Shown here: piece after piece, positions 10,801 to 18,700 of the stretch
How positions within the stretch are numbered: the stretch's first letter is position 1
Layout of the letters: every line of letters starts with the position of its first letter
DNA from: Lycocorax pyrrhopterus obiensis
Taxonomy: Eukaryota > Chordata > Aves > Passeriformes > Paradisaeidae
Assembly (NCBI GenBank): GCA_014706295.1
Contig: JACSVZ010000037.1
Span: forward strand, 1,922,001-1,986,000
DNA: 64,000 nucleotides
Direction: 5' to 3'
Translations under genes and position numbers: made by a program
The notes under the pieces: model-generated
Databases searched by the model: none
Told to the model about the DNA's origin: nothing
Seen by the model: the letters and a program-made list of their open reading frames with translations, nothing else

Positions 10801-12630
10801 CCACAGCGGTGCCCTCGCAAGGCAGCTGGGCACACACTGCCCGGAGGTGCTGGGTACCGAGCAAATGCCGTGGAGCTGCGCACGGTGCTCGGCAGCCGAA
10901 CGCGGGGCTCTGCGGCCGCGACGTCGCTTGCCTGGGCACGCCTCGGGCAGAAAGGCTCGCTGCTTCTCCCTGCTGGGCTGACCGAGGCGCTGCTGCAGAG
11001 TTCTCCCCCAGCCGTGCTCTAACGAGCTTTTCCCGTGCCAGGCTGTCCCCCGGGTTTCCACGGAGCGGGCTGCCGGCAGCGCTGCGACTGCGAGCACGGG
11101 GCCGGCTGTGACCCCGCCACCGGGCGCTGCCAGTGTCCCCCGGGGCTGCGGGGCGAGCGCTGTCACACAGGTACCGCCCACCCTCCTCCCCTTCCCGGGC
11201 ATCCCGAGGGGCGGGCACGGGTGCAGGTGCTCTGTTCCATGTCTCACTCAGGCTGCGAGGAAGGCACCTACGGCGAGGGCTGCCGGCGGCTCTGTGACTG
11301 CCCCAGCGATGTCCCCTGCGACCCGGCCACGGGGCGCTGCCTGTGCCCCCCGGGCAAAACCGGCCCCACGTGTGCTGCAGGTGAGCTGAGCCCCAGCTGG
11401 GCAGGGGAGGAAGGGGACTGTGTGACGGGAATTTTGCTCCCAGGAAGCCGGAAGGGGCTTTTTTTCTGGTGTGTGTCACCTCATAGAGCGAGAGGGGCAG
11501 TGGCACTCACCTCTCTGGCCCCTGTTTGCAGTCAGATCTGAACGCGAATTCTCCCCCAGCCTCCAGAGTCCGCGTGTTCAGATTGACACGGTCTAAAGGC
11601 TGAGGATCAAAGGCTGAAGGAACATCCTGGTGGCCTGGGGATGCTCTGATGTCCTGTGTCACCACAGCAAAAAGCTCTCTCTGCCCTATCCCACACCCAG
11701 CCTCCACCGCAAGCTCTGCAGCATCCCGGGAGAGCTCTGAGCGTTCCTGCTCGGCTGCTGCCGCGGGCAACAGCCTGAGCAGCTCTGTGCCCTCCGCAGA
11801 CTGCCGGCCCACCCGGTTCGGCCCCGACTGCCGCCTGGCCTGCCAGTGTGCCCCCAGCAGCTCCTACTGCAACGCCCGGAACGGGCAGTGCCTGTGCCTG
11901 AACGGCCACACGGGACCCACGTGCCGGGAAGGTGAGGGCAGGGCAGGGACAAGTGCAGCCAATGCCACCGACTGCACCCGGTGGGGAATCCCACAGCAGA
12001 ACCCGCAGGAATGCTGTACCCCTGCTCGGGCGGTGGGTCCTGCCCCGGGGGTTGGGTTTGGGAGCAGTAAATCAACTCAGTCCGGTCACTTAGGGTTACA
12101 CCTGCCTCTTCCCAAGCCCCTCGGTTGGTCTGATCCGTTTGCTGTCACTGCAGCCACGAGAGAGGTTTATGAAGCCTCAGAAATAAAGCTGTTTAGCAGC
12201 CTGGCCACAAATGTGCCCCTGGTAAAGCCAGGGCACAAATCCCACTCTCTTAGGAGCCTGCTGGAGCAACGATCCCATGGAACCACAGTGGAGCCCCCAC
12301 ACTCCTCATTTCTGCCCAAACCATGACTGAACCTGTTGGCTCAGTGACCCCCGTGGGTGCTGGACAGGGGGGTGGGGGGCAGGAGGGTCTGACCCAAACC
12401 CACAGACTGTGACCAGTGCTCCCAGTGGGGAGGGGAATGGGGAGGAGGCTGTGCCCCCCCAGCAGGGCAGCGGTGTGGAGGGTCAGTCCTGCAGCAGGGC
12501 TGTCCACAGGGAGGAATGACCTGTCCACAGTGAGGAATGACCTGTCCTGTCTTCCCTTCCAGCCACGCAGTCCCTGCCACCCACCAGGCCACCACCGCCC
12601 CCGGAGGGGCTCCGGCCAGCGGAGAAGTAG
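1768..12630 (+). CDS. MEGF6: MEGF6 (multiple EGF-like domains 6), 3' half, 20 exons
   Basis: MEGF6 is a large secreted protein made of an N-terminal EMI domain and a long run of EGF-like repeats; its molecular role is poorly defined. Only the C-terminal half is here. Nineteen exons of 126, 129 or 132 bp each encode one eight-cysteine, laminin-type EGF-like repeat of the form CPxGxxGxxC-C-C-C-DPxTGxC-C-P-GWxGxxC. A 68 bp terminal exon adds a short proline-rich tail ending at TAG 12628-12630. Every internal exon begins and ends in phase 1, and all joins are in frame (841 codons plus stop after the two bases that complete the first split codon). No membrane segment is visible at the C-terminus. 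The next gene downstream is ARHGEF16 on the opposite strand, matching human 1p36 order. Identification rests on repeat type plus synteny. MEGF10/11 and PEAR1 have similar repeats but carry a transmembrane segment, which is absent here. Confidence 0.9.
1921..2067 (+). repeat. 20-bp minisatellite, about 7 copies
   Basis: The unit is CAGAGGGAGGGATTCAGGTG, with variants GATTTAG and AATTCAG. The period is exactly 20 bp across seven units. It begins 27 bp after a MEGF6 donor. Confidence 0.95.
2955..3086 (+). CDS. MEGF6: MEGF6 exon, EGF-like repeat 2
   Basis: 132 bp. The acceptor is CTCCAG and the donor GATG|GTGAGT. It encodes [10 protein letters not shown] and [24 protein letters not shown] contains a possible N-glycosylation sequon. 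Confidence 0.88.
3503..3631 (+). CDS. MEGF6: MEGF6 exon, EGF-like repeat 3
   Basis: 129 bp. The acceptor is CTTGGCAG and the donor CGAG|GTACGG. It encodes [10 protein letters not shown] through [12 protein letters not shown], with all eight cysteines. Confidence 0.9.
3908..4039 (+). CDS. MEGF6: MEGF6 exon, EGF-like repeat 4
   Basis: 132 bp. The acceptor is TTTTTCCAG and the donor CAGA|GTGAGT. The usual CDPxTG loop is replaced by CSAESGQC. The eight cysteines are kept. Confidence 0.88.
4332..4460 (+). CDS. MEGF6: MEGF6 exon, EGF-like repeat 5
   Basis: 129 bp. The acceptor is TTTCTTTCAG and the donor CACG|GTGAGT. It encodes [10 protein letters not shown], a CDHVSGAC loop and [10 protein letters not shown]. 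Confidence 0.88.
5010..5138 (+). CDS. MEGF6: MEGF6 exon, EGF-like repeat 6
   Basis: 129 bp. The acceptor is TTTTCCACAG and the donor CAGG|GTAAGT. It encodes [10 protein letters not shown] and [19 protein letters not shown]. Confidence 0.9.
5571..5699 (+). CDS. MEGF6: MEGF6 exon, EGF-like repeat 7
   Basis: 129 bp. The acceptor is CCCCTGCAG and the donor CAAG|GTAACC. It begins [10 protein letters not shown], so the usual PxG turn is absent. FNNASC has a possible N-glycosylation sequon. Confidence 0.88.
5975..6103 (+). CDS. MEGF6: MEGF6 exon, EGF-like repeat 8
   Basis: 129 bp. The acceptor is CTCCCTCAG and the donor CTGG|GTGAGG. It encodes [10 protein letters not shown] and [19 protein letters not shown]. 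Confidence 0.9.
6315..6443 (+). CDS. MEGF6: MEGF6 exon, EGF-like repeat 9
   Basis: 129 bp. The acceptor is CCCTGCCAG and the donor AGAC|GTAAGC. It begins [10 protein letters not shown] and keeps the eight cysteines. It is followed by a long intron to 7696 that holds a CR1 remnant. Confidence 0.88.
6444..7696 (+). other. MEGF6: MEGF6 long intron
   Basis: This is the longest intron in this part of MEGF6 (1.25 kb). I find no further EGF exon in it. It holds a CR1 remnant at 6631-6692 and a T-rich run near 7520. Confidence 0.6.
6631..6692 (-). mobile_element. CR1 LINE 3' fragment
   Basis: GGGTGGGAAGGGACCTTAAG followed by GATCATCCAGTTCCAGCCCC is the antisense CR1 3' signature. Confidence 0.7.
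7697..7825 (+). CDS. MEGF6: MEGF6 exon, EGF-like repeat 10
   Basis: 129 bp. The acceptor is CCCTGAAG and the donor AAAG|GTGAGG. It encodes [10 protein letters not shown], a CHHITGTC loop and [10 protein letters not shown]. Confidence 0.88.
8061..8189 (+). CDS. MEGF6: MEGF6 exon, EGF-like repeat 11
   Basis: 129 bp. The acceptor is TTTTCCCACAG and the donor AAAT|GTACGG. It encodes [10 protein letters not shown], a CHHVTGQC loop and [10 protein letters not shown]. Confidence 0.88.
8816..8947 (+). CDS. MEGF6: MEGF6 exon, EGF-like repeat 12
   Basis: 132 bp. The acceptor is CTCCTCACAG and the donor CTGG|GTGAGT. It encodes [10 protein letters not shown] and has one extra residue in the central loop (CAGATQEC). 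Confidence 0.88.
9208..9336 (+). CDS. MEGF6: MEGF6 exon, EGF-like repeat 13
   Basis: 129 bp. The acceptor is TCCCCTCAG and the donor ATCG|GTGAGC. It encodes [10 protein letters not shown] and [19 protein letters not shown]. Confidence 0.9.
9680..9786 (+). mobile_element. CR1 LINE 3' end
   Basis: Sense CR1 tail: GGAAGGTGTCCCTGCCCATGG, then GATCTTTAAGGTCTCTTCC, ending with the terminal ATTCCATGGTTCTGTGAT repeats. It lies in a MEGF6 intron. Confidence 0.85.
9917..10045 (+). CDS. MEGF6: MEGF6 exon, EGF-like repeat 14 (GC donor)
   Basis: 129 bp. The acceptor is CTCCCACCAG. The donor reads CAAG|GCAAGT, a GC-AG splice site. The exon length, phase and final GAG-CAA-G codons all require the cut at this point. 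It encodes [10 protein letters not shown] and [12 protein letters not shown]. Confidence 0.88.
10185..10313 (+). CDS. MEGF6: MEGF6 exon, EGF-like repeat 15
   Basis: 129 bp. The acceptor is CCCCTGCAG and the donor TTAG|GTAACC. It begins [10 protein letters not shown] and ends [10 protein letters not shown]. Its acceptor closes the GC-AG intron, which is only 139 bp long. Confidence 0.88.
   Translation, partial: VVRSSGTGWAASSPAPATTGGSVTPPTAPARVRRAGRGNPAS
10472..10600 (+). CDS. MEGF6: MEGF6 exon, EGF-like repeat 16
   Basis: 129 bp. The acceptor is CGCCCGCAG and the donor CACA|GTGAGT. It encodes [15 protein letters not shown] contains a possible N-glycosylation sequon. Confidence 0.9.
11042..11170 (+). 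CDS. MEGF6: MEGF6 exon, EGF-like repeat 17
   Basis: 129 bp. The acceptor is CCCGTGCCAG and the donor ACAG|GTACCG. It encodes [10 protein letters not shown] and [19 protein letters not shown]. Only 81 bp of intron separate it from the next exon. Confidence 0.9.
11252..11380 (+). CDS. MEGF6: MEGF6 exon, EGF-like repeat 18
   Basis: 129 bp. The acceptor is TCTCACTCAG and the donor GCAG|GTGAGC. It begins [10 protein letters not shown] and ends [10 protein letters not shown]. Confidence 0.9.
11800..11931 (+). CDS. MEGF6: MEGF6 exon, EGF-like repeat 19 (last)
   Basis: 132 bp. The acceptor is CCTCCGCAG and the donor GAAG|GTGAGG. It begins [10 protein letters not shown]. The central loop is atypical (CNARNGQC) and the end is [10 protein letters not shown]. 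Confidence 0.88.
12563..12630 (+). CDS. MEGF6: MEGF6 terminal coding exon
   Basis: 68 bp from the acceptor CTTCCCTTCCAG to TAG. It encodes a short tail rich in proline ([11 protein letters not shown]) ending PAEK. There is no cysteine and no hydrophobic segment. The join keeps phase 1. It could be an alternative 3' end, but no EGF exon follows before the convergent ARHGEF16 gene. Confidence 0.78.
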
Positions 12631-13664
12631 GTCCTGTTCCGGGGAGCACCCTGGGTTTAACCGAGCAGCCACCTGAAGAAGCCAATGACCTATAATGAAC
12701 TCATTTATGAGCCACGTGAGCAGCTCCTGTCTCCTGAGAACCCCAGCTGCTGCTTTTGGGGTGGTCTGAGTGAGGCTGAAGCGCCCAGTATAACCAGTTC
12801 ACTGTGCCAGTGCGGGCTGGCCGCGAGGACACGTGTGCCCACACCGGTGCGTGCCTTTGGCCAGAGACCAGAGGACCAGCTCAGAAGGGGTCAATTCTGG
12901 CCAGGGGACAGTGGACTTTGACAGCTCATGACACATTGCTGGCCTTCATCTTTTGGGTGCTGGGCTTGGGGAGGGGGCTGCAATCGTGGTCCAAATCAGG
13001 TATTTATGCATCAATATTTATGGGAAGCTGCACCACAGTGTTGTCAGGACTGACAGCTGACAGTGCCCGGCTATCCTGAGACTGGGCCTCCTGTGGATGC
13101 ACCACCTCACTTGAATTATTTTTTTAAATTTGAATTTTCCATGGTGTTTTACTGTAACTGACTGTTTGCCAGGGGAAAACACGCTGGGCTCCAGCACTTA
13201 CCTGCAGAGCTGGTGCCTCCTCGCTGACAGCACACGCTGTGCTGGACGAGCTTGATGGGGGCCTGGAATCTGTTCTTCGTGCCAGGAGTTTGTGAGCCCA
13301 TGGACCAGGAGTTTTCAGCCCATGGCACTGCCCATGTCACTTATTCCAAGAAAAAGGAAGCCTAAATCAAGCGTGGCAATCAGAGACACTGCGTGGATGG
13401 AGACAAAGCGCTCGCACATCTGGTCAATGCAAATCCCAGTTGGAATGTACTCGTCCAGCCCTGAACCCTGAGTTTGCCATTCCAGTCATAGCCAGGAGCT
13501 GGCCACCTGCAGCAGCAGGGAGTGTCACCACTCCAATGTCACCACATCACCCTGGCCAGGGCCCAGGGCCCCCTTTGTTTGCACAAAGCTCTTGGGCAGG
13601 TGAAGCCCCAGAGCCGACCCTGCCGGAGGAATCCCGGCTCTGCAGAGGAGAGGGACAGCCCTGT

Positions 13665-13777
13665 CCCATCCCATCCCATCCCATCCCATCCCATCCCATC
13701 CCATCCCATCCCATCCCATCCCATCCCATCCCATCCCATCCCATCCCATCCCATCCCATCCCATCCCATCCCATCCC
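13665..13777 (+). repeat. (CCCAT)n pentanucleotide array, about 22 copies
   Basis: A near-perfect CCCAT array inside the left duplicate. The minus strand is (GGGAT)n and can form G-quadruplexes in principle. The sister array in the right copy has about 14 units. Confidence 0.97.
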
Positions 13778-13852
13778 CACTCCAGCGGCTGCAGCACAGC
13801 CCTGCCCAGGTGCTTGGCCTTTAAATTATTCCCACAGGGGCCAACTGAAAAT

Positions 13853-13858
13853 AATAAA
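13853..13858 (+). terminator. Candidate MEGF6 polyadenylation signal (in duplicate)
   Basis: AATAAA within AATAATAAAAG, followed by a T-rich stretch. The same signal is present in the right copy. Confidence 0.35.
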
Positions 13859-14538
13859 AGAATTGTTTCTTTTCCTGATGGAATTTATTTTAATCTGTAT
13901 ATAACTTGTAATTTTGGGCTAATTCCTTTCTTATTTTATTTCTTCCTTAACAGTATTTTTTTTTGCATTAGATACCATTCTTGTGAAGAAATCACGTTAA
14001 TAGAAGTGTGTAGTGAAGGACCAAAATGGTGTTGTCGGGGTTGGATGTTGGATAAGCAGGGAGCAGGAAGGTTTTGTCCATGTGCCAAATGACCCCAGTC
14101 AGTGCTGCCGGTGGTGCTGCCCATTCTCCAGACAACCATCCCTCGGCTTCCCTCTGCCTTGGACTTCCTGGGGCACTGGAGGAAGGTTCCAGTGATTGGG
14201 AGCAACACAGGAGGAGGAGGAAGAGGAAGCCAGTGGAGATGCTCGGCTTCGATGGCCCTGCTCCAGGAGAACATGGAAAGGGCCTTAACCATGGGGATAG
14301 ATCCATCCTGTCCCATTCCAGCTGCAGCTCCGTGACTCCTGGCAGCTGCTCGCAGCAAACCACGTGTCTGAGCATGGGACTGCAGCAGCCCTGTACCTGT
14401 ATTTTTATATAATGTTCTTTTCCTGTTCATATTTCTTAATACAGTTTGTTTGCTTCCTCTTTTCTTGTACTCTCTCCCTTTTCGGATCTTTAATTTAGCA
14501 CTGATGAAAAAATGTTGCTTTCTCCACAGTTAAAGAGA

Positions 14539-14544
14539 AATAAA
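14539..14544 (+). terminator. Candidate distal MEGF6 polyadenylation signal
   Basis: AATAAA in AGAGAAATAAACAG, about 1.9 kb past the stop and before the convergent ARHGEF16 end. Confidence 0.4.
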
Positions 14545-14821
14545 CAGAAAGCCTGGCTGAGTTTCTACTTACCTTGTCTCTCTCAGTCAAATACAGCTGA
14601 CAGATGCTCCAGGTGACAGCAGGCTGGCACTCAGGGGCTCCTGGAGGGTGTTTCATAAGATGCACATTTTGTGTGAGAACACGCAGAGGCCACAGCAATG
14701 CCAGCAGCAGAATGGAACTTCTTAAGGCTCATAGATGGGACAACCTGGCTCCTTGGAGCTGTCATGCTCAGGGACACTGTCACCACTAACAGACAACACG
14801 TGGTTCATTGGTATCCAAGAA

Positions 14822-14827
14822 TTTATT
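14822..14827 (-). terminator. ARHGEF16: Candidate ARHGEF16 polyadenylation signal
   Basis: TTTATT on the plus strand reads AATAAA on the minus strand, about 830 bp past the ARHGEF16 stop. This is a plausible 3' UTR length. It is 277 bp from the distal MEGF6 signal. Confidence 0.5.
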
Positions 14828-15654
14828 GCTACCTTAATTTACAGTTGAACAGTTTGATCAGAACAGACCTTCCATCAGCGCTGCCCCTGTGAATGTGAAG
14901 CTGGCAGTGCGTGGGGCTGGCTCACCCCAAAATTGTAGCTGCCATGTCCCCTGCACTGGGTGTGAGGGGCTGAGCCCTGGGCAGAGCCCCCTCCCCAGCT
15001 TGGGAGGAGGGAAAGGCAGGTGGGAGCTGCAGCACCGCTCCTCATCCTGCCCCTGCTTCCCCCTCTGCCTGGAGCACCCATGCCTGGCCCCAGAGCTGAC
15101 TCCATGGGAACAACTCTGGCATCAAGTATTTTATCCAGTGACAGAAATGTGTCCGGCATCACCTCACCTGTGCAGGTCCTGGGACAAAGGGCCCAAGAAT
15201 TATTGGGGGGGGGGAAGAGACAGACAAAAGAGAAAAACTGGGTCGAGGAATAAGCCAAGCACATGGATTTCAGTTCCTAACAATCCCTGACTGGGGGGTG
15301 CTCTCCCCACGCCAGGTGCTGGCCCTGGTGCCAGCAGGGACGGAGGCGGCGGCACGGGCACCTCAGAGCCCAGAACAGCCTCGGCCTTTCCAACTGAGCC
15401 AAGGGCTGGGCTGCTCCCGGAGCCTGTTCCAGGTCACTGCTGCCAGCGCTGCCGGGAGCGCCCGGCGCCAGCTCCCACGTGCAGGAGCTGCTGCATCCCA
15501 GCTGTCACACAGACCCGTCCTGGCCCTTGAGATCTGCCGCAAGCACAGTTCAAGAACGGCTCTGCTGCTGCCTCCTCTCCGTGGGCTCAGTCTGCAGAGG
15601 TCTGGAGGTCCCTGAGGCGGGTCCCTGAGGCAGAGGGGTCCCTCCGGGCTGTCC
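14822..15654 (-). other. ARHGEF16: ARHGEF16 3' untranslated region (inferred)
   Basis: Noncoding stretch between the stop codon at 15655-15657 and the AATAAA signal. I see no interspersed repeat in it. Confidence 0.5.
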
Positions 15655-15794
15655 CTACACGTCGGTCTCGATGCGCAGCCGCTCCATGCGCCGCACGTTG
15701 CCCTCCGCGGCCACGCGGCTCGTGATGGGCCGGGCACAGGCCTGGGGGAACCAGCCCCGCTCCCCGTCCCGCAGCCGCTCCCCCCAGCACCAGC
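15655..15794 (-). CDS. ARHGEF16: ARHGEF16 last exon: SH3 end and PDZ ligand
   Basis: 140 bp. It encodes the second half of the SH3 ([14 protein letters not shown]) and the tail [20 protein letters not shown], then TDV and a TAG stop at 15655-15657. The acceptor on the minus strand is CTCTCCTAG. Confidence 0.93.
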
Positions 15795-18700
15795 CTAGGA
15801 GAGAACAGAGGGGGTGACAGGGCTGGGAAGGGCCATGGATCCTGGGGATGCACCATTCCCTTCCCTTGGAGGTGCTGGCTAGAGGAATCCAGGGATGGCA
15901 GGGGAGGAGGTTTCTGATTTCCTGCCTGTTCTGGGGTGTGTTTCTCCCCCTTCTGAGGCCTCTGCTGCTGGTGCCAGCCACAGCCTGCACACAGGAGTCA
16001 CCTCTAAGGAACACAACAGCTGCCCATGGCAGTGCCACCTCCCTCAGCCCCCGCTGGGACACAGCACCAGCCAGCACCACGGGCCTCACCAGCAGCCAGG
16101 GCTTCCTGGAGGCTTCTACGATTGCTGAAATCCCAGTTCCTGGTGATCACCCAAGGCTCCCCCACCCTGGCTCTGCTGAGGTCAGAGCCTGCCTCAGCCC
16201 CAGCCCCGCACTCGCTGGCACTCACCGTCCTCTCCCCCCAGCACCAGGACAACATCCGCCTGCTGCAGGGACAGCTCGTCCGCCTCCTTGGCCAGGTAGG
16301 CGCGGGTGATCTCCACCTGGCTCAGGTCTGCAGGACAGGGGACAGCAGGGACACTGAGCAGGCACAGCCCCCTGCTCAGCCGTGACCCCTGGCCGCCCAC
16401 CCAGCACTCCACAGCACCATTCCCTCCTGTCCCTGCCCCTTATCCCTCCAAGCTTGCCAAACCTCCTCTAACAGCAGCTGAAGGCATTTCTGGAATTCCA
16501 CCGTGCCTCCCAGGAAATGTATTTAAGGTTAATTGTGACTGATAACGGGAGGTGGGGTTTTCCTCTCCATTGGCAGGAGTGGAGGAGAACCAGGTAGAAA
16601 CCTGGGCTGGCAAAGGCTCCGGTGTAACAGGGAATGCCAGCAGAGCCAGGCTGCCCTCTGGCACACGGTACCTCCTTTGGGAGTGGTGTCAGGCTTCTCC
16701 TTCTCCCTGTGCATCAGCGCCGCGATCCACCGGGCCCGGTCACTCCTGCCAGAGGGAAACACAAAGAAAGCCTTGGGGCAGCATCCCTGTGGCCAGCAGT
16801 AGCTGGGACGTTCCCAGCAGGATGAATGCTTTCCAGGGGAGTCATTTGATCAGAGTATTCAATGCAAGGACACTTCCCAAGTGGCACACACAGCCCAGCT
16901 GCTCTGCTTCACTTGGACAGGGGAAGCTGATATGGGAATTAGATGGGAAATCTAAGAGACAGGAAGGAACAGAGCCTGGGAGAAGCCTGTGCACATCCCT
17001 GTTTCTGGGAGGAGGAGCATGGGGGTAAAGGGAGCTTTGCAGAAGCCTCAGAGGATTCCCAGGGCACCAGTTCATCCCAGAAGCCAGAGCAAAATCCCAG
17101 TGTGCCACTCACAGTGTCTCCGCCGACAGCACCACCTCTTCCCGCCGGCCCTCGCTGTCCTTCTCCAGCACCACCCGCAGCAGGTGCCCGCCGGCCTTGC
17201 CGGGAGGAGGGGAGGGTGGGTCCGTGCTCTCCACCTTCTCCACAGTGACCTGGTCCAGCGTGGCGTAGTTCATGACCGTGTAACTCTCCTCGCTGTGGCA
17301 CAGAGGGGATCAGCGCCTCAGCTGTGCGGTCCGGGCCACTTCCTGGCTCCGAGCCCAGCCCAGCACTGCCAGAGCAGCCTGGAGCTGATGGCCAGGGTGG
17401 CACGTGGCTCTGGGGACTTGCTGGCCACCCACCCACCCACCGAGGCAAAGCCACTGGTGGGACTGGGCGCTTCTCTTCTGGCTGACAAGGGACACCTCAA
17501 AAAGGTCAAACCAAAATCTCACAGATTTCTCAGGTTCGTGCCACTCGGGAAATTGGGGTTTAATCCCCTGGCTGTTCTCCAGGGAAAGGCAGGGCCCTCC
17601 CCACAGCCTCACCTCTTCTTCTTGGTGATGATGAGGACGTCGTTGAACAGGAAGAGGTGGCAGAGGCGGCCGGCGCCGCGGCGGAAGATCCCGGCCTCCT
17701 CCGAGAGCAGCAGGTGCAGCTCCCCCCGCTTCAGCAGCCACCGGGACACCGAGATCAGCGGGAAAGGCTGGAACAGCGCCAGGAACAGGCTGAGTTCCTG
17801 CCCTCCTCACCAGCAGCACGCAAAACCAAGGCAAGAACTGAACCTGCAGCGGCCCTGGGGTCAGTTGGGATGGACACATCACATGCGTTTAAGTGTCTTT
17901 TCCAAAGGATTTTCCAGGAGGCAGGCGGAAGGCGGAGCAGCCGTGCACCCCACTCCTGCACACCCAGAGATGCAGCCCCTGGACCCCAACAGCCCTGGAC
18001 CCCAACAGTGGGTGACAACGTCATGGCTTTACCACACCCTTTAGAAACCGTGTGCATCCAACAGCCCAGTCGAGGCTTCCCAGAAGGATTCCCAGCACAG
18101 GCCTGAGCTGCCTGAACAGGACCCAGAAGACTTCCCACCACCACTTCCACAAGACCTCACCTTCTTCTTCCCAAATTCCAGCTGTTTCTGCAAGGTGTAC
18201 ATCTGCTCCGTCCTCTCCATAGCCCGAGCTCCCTCATTGCAGCTCTTGACCAGCTGGGAAGAGAAAAACATCCCAAGGGAAATGGAGAAGGGTCGGACAC
18301 TGAGCCCATCCATCTCCCGCACCACCCCCAGCATTAGGGACTGTCCTGCTTCCCTGAGCAGGAGAGACAGACAAATCCTGGCACAGGCTTCAAGCCAGGT
18401 TTGGGAAAAGGCAGTGGGATGCTCTCCTGGAGAGGGATGGCACATGGGCTCTGCCTGGACAAGCACTCAAGTGAACCTGCACCAAAACTGAGGAGTAGCA
18501 GGAAGAGGAAGAATTAATCATCTGATGAGAAGAGCTCCAGGCAGGAGGATGGACAATCACAGAGGAGAGGACTCTGCTCGGAAGTGAGAGAGGGACAGAC
18601 TGGGAGCAGCAGGAATGTGCTGCCAAGAGCTGCTCTGCAGGGGGATGAAAGGAACAGTCATCACTGGCACGGTGGTGGCCACGGTCTCTGTGGCCCTTTG

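Larger units (their letters stand above)
13578..14375 (+). repeat. Inverted duplicate, left copy (798 bp)
   Basis: About 98% identical to the reverse complement of 31513-32265. By eye I count roughly twelve differences over about 660 compared bases, leaving out the pentanucleotide array. It starts TTTGCACAAAGCTC and ends ACGTGTCTGAGCAT. Flanks diverge abruptly and I see no target-site duplication. It is in the sense orientation of MEGF6. Confidence 0.93.
12631..14544 (+). other. MEGF6: MEGF6 3' untranslated region (inferred extent)
   Basis: This follows the stop at 12630. There are AATAAA motifs at 13853-13858, inside the duplicated element, and at 14539-14544. Either could end the transcript; neither is proved. 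The first 950 bp show no repeat. From 13578 the region is occupied by the inverted duplicate. Confidence 0.5.

Noticed and set aside
10081..11247. 388-codon open frame on the minus strand
   Set aside because: Antisense shadow of GC-rich MEGF6 exons with no domain.
13665..13777. Interstitial telomere repeat
   Set aside because: The unit is CCCAT, not CCCTAA.
13578..14375. Inverted duplicate as a solo LTR or DNA transposon
   Set aside because: The ends are not TG...CA or terminal inverted repeats, and no target-site duplication is seen. It is left as an unclassified duplication.
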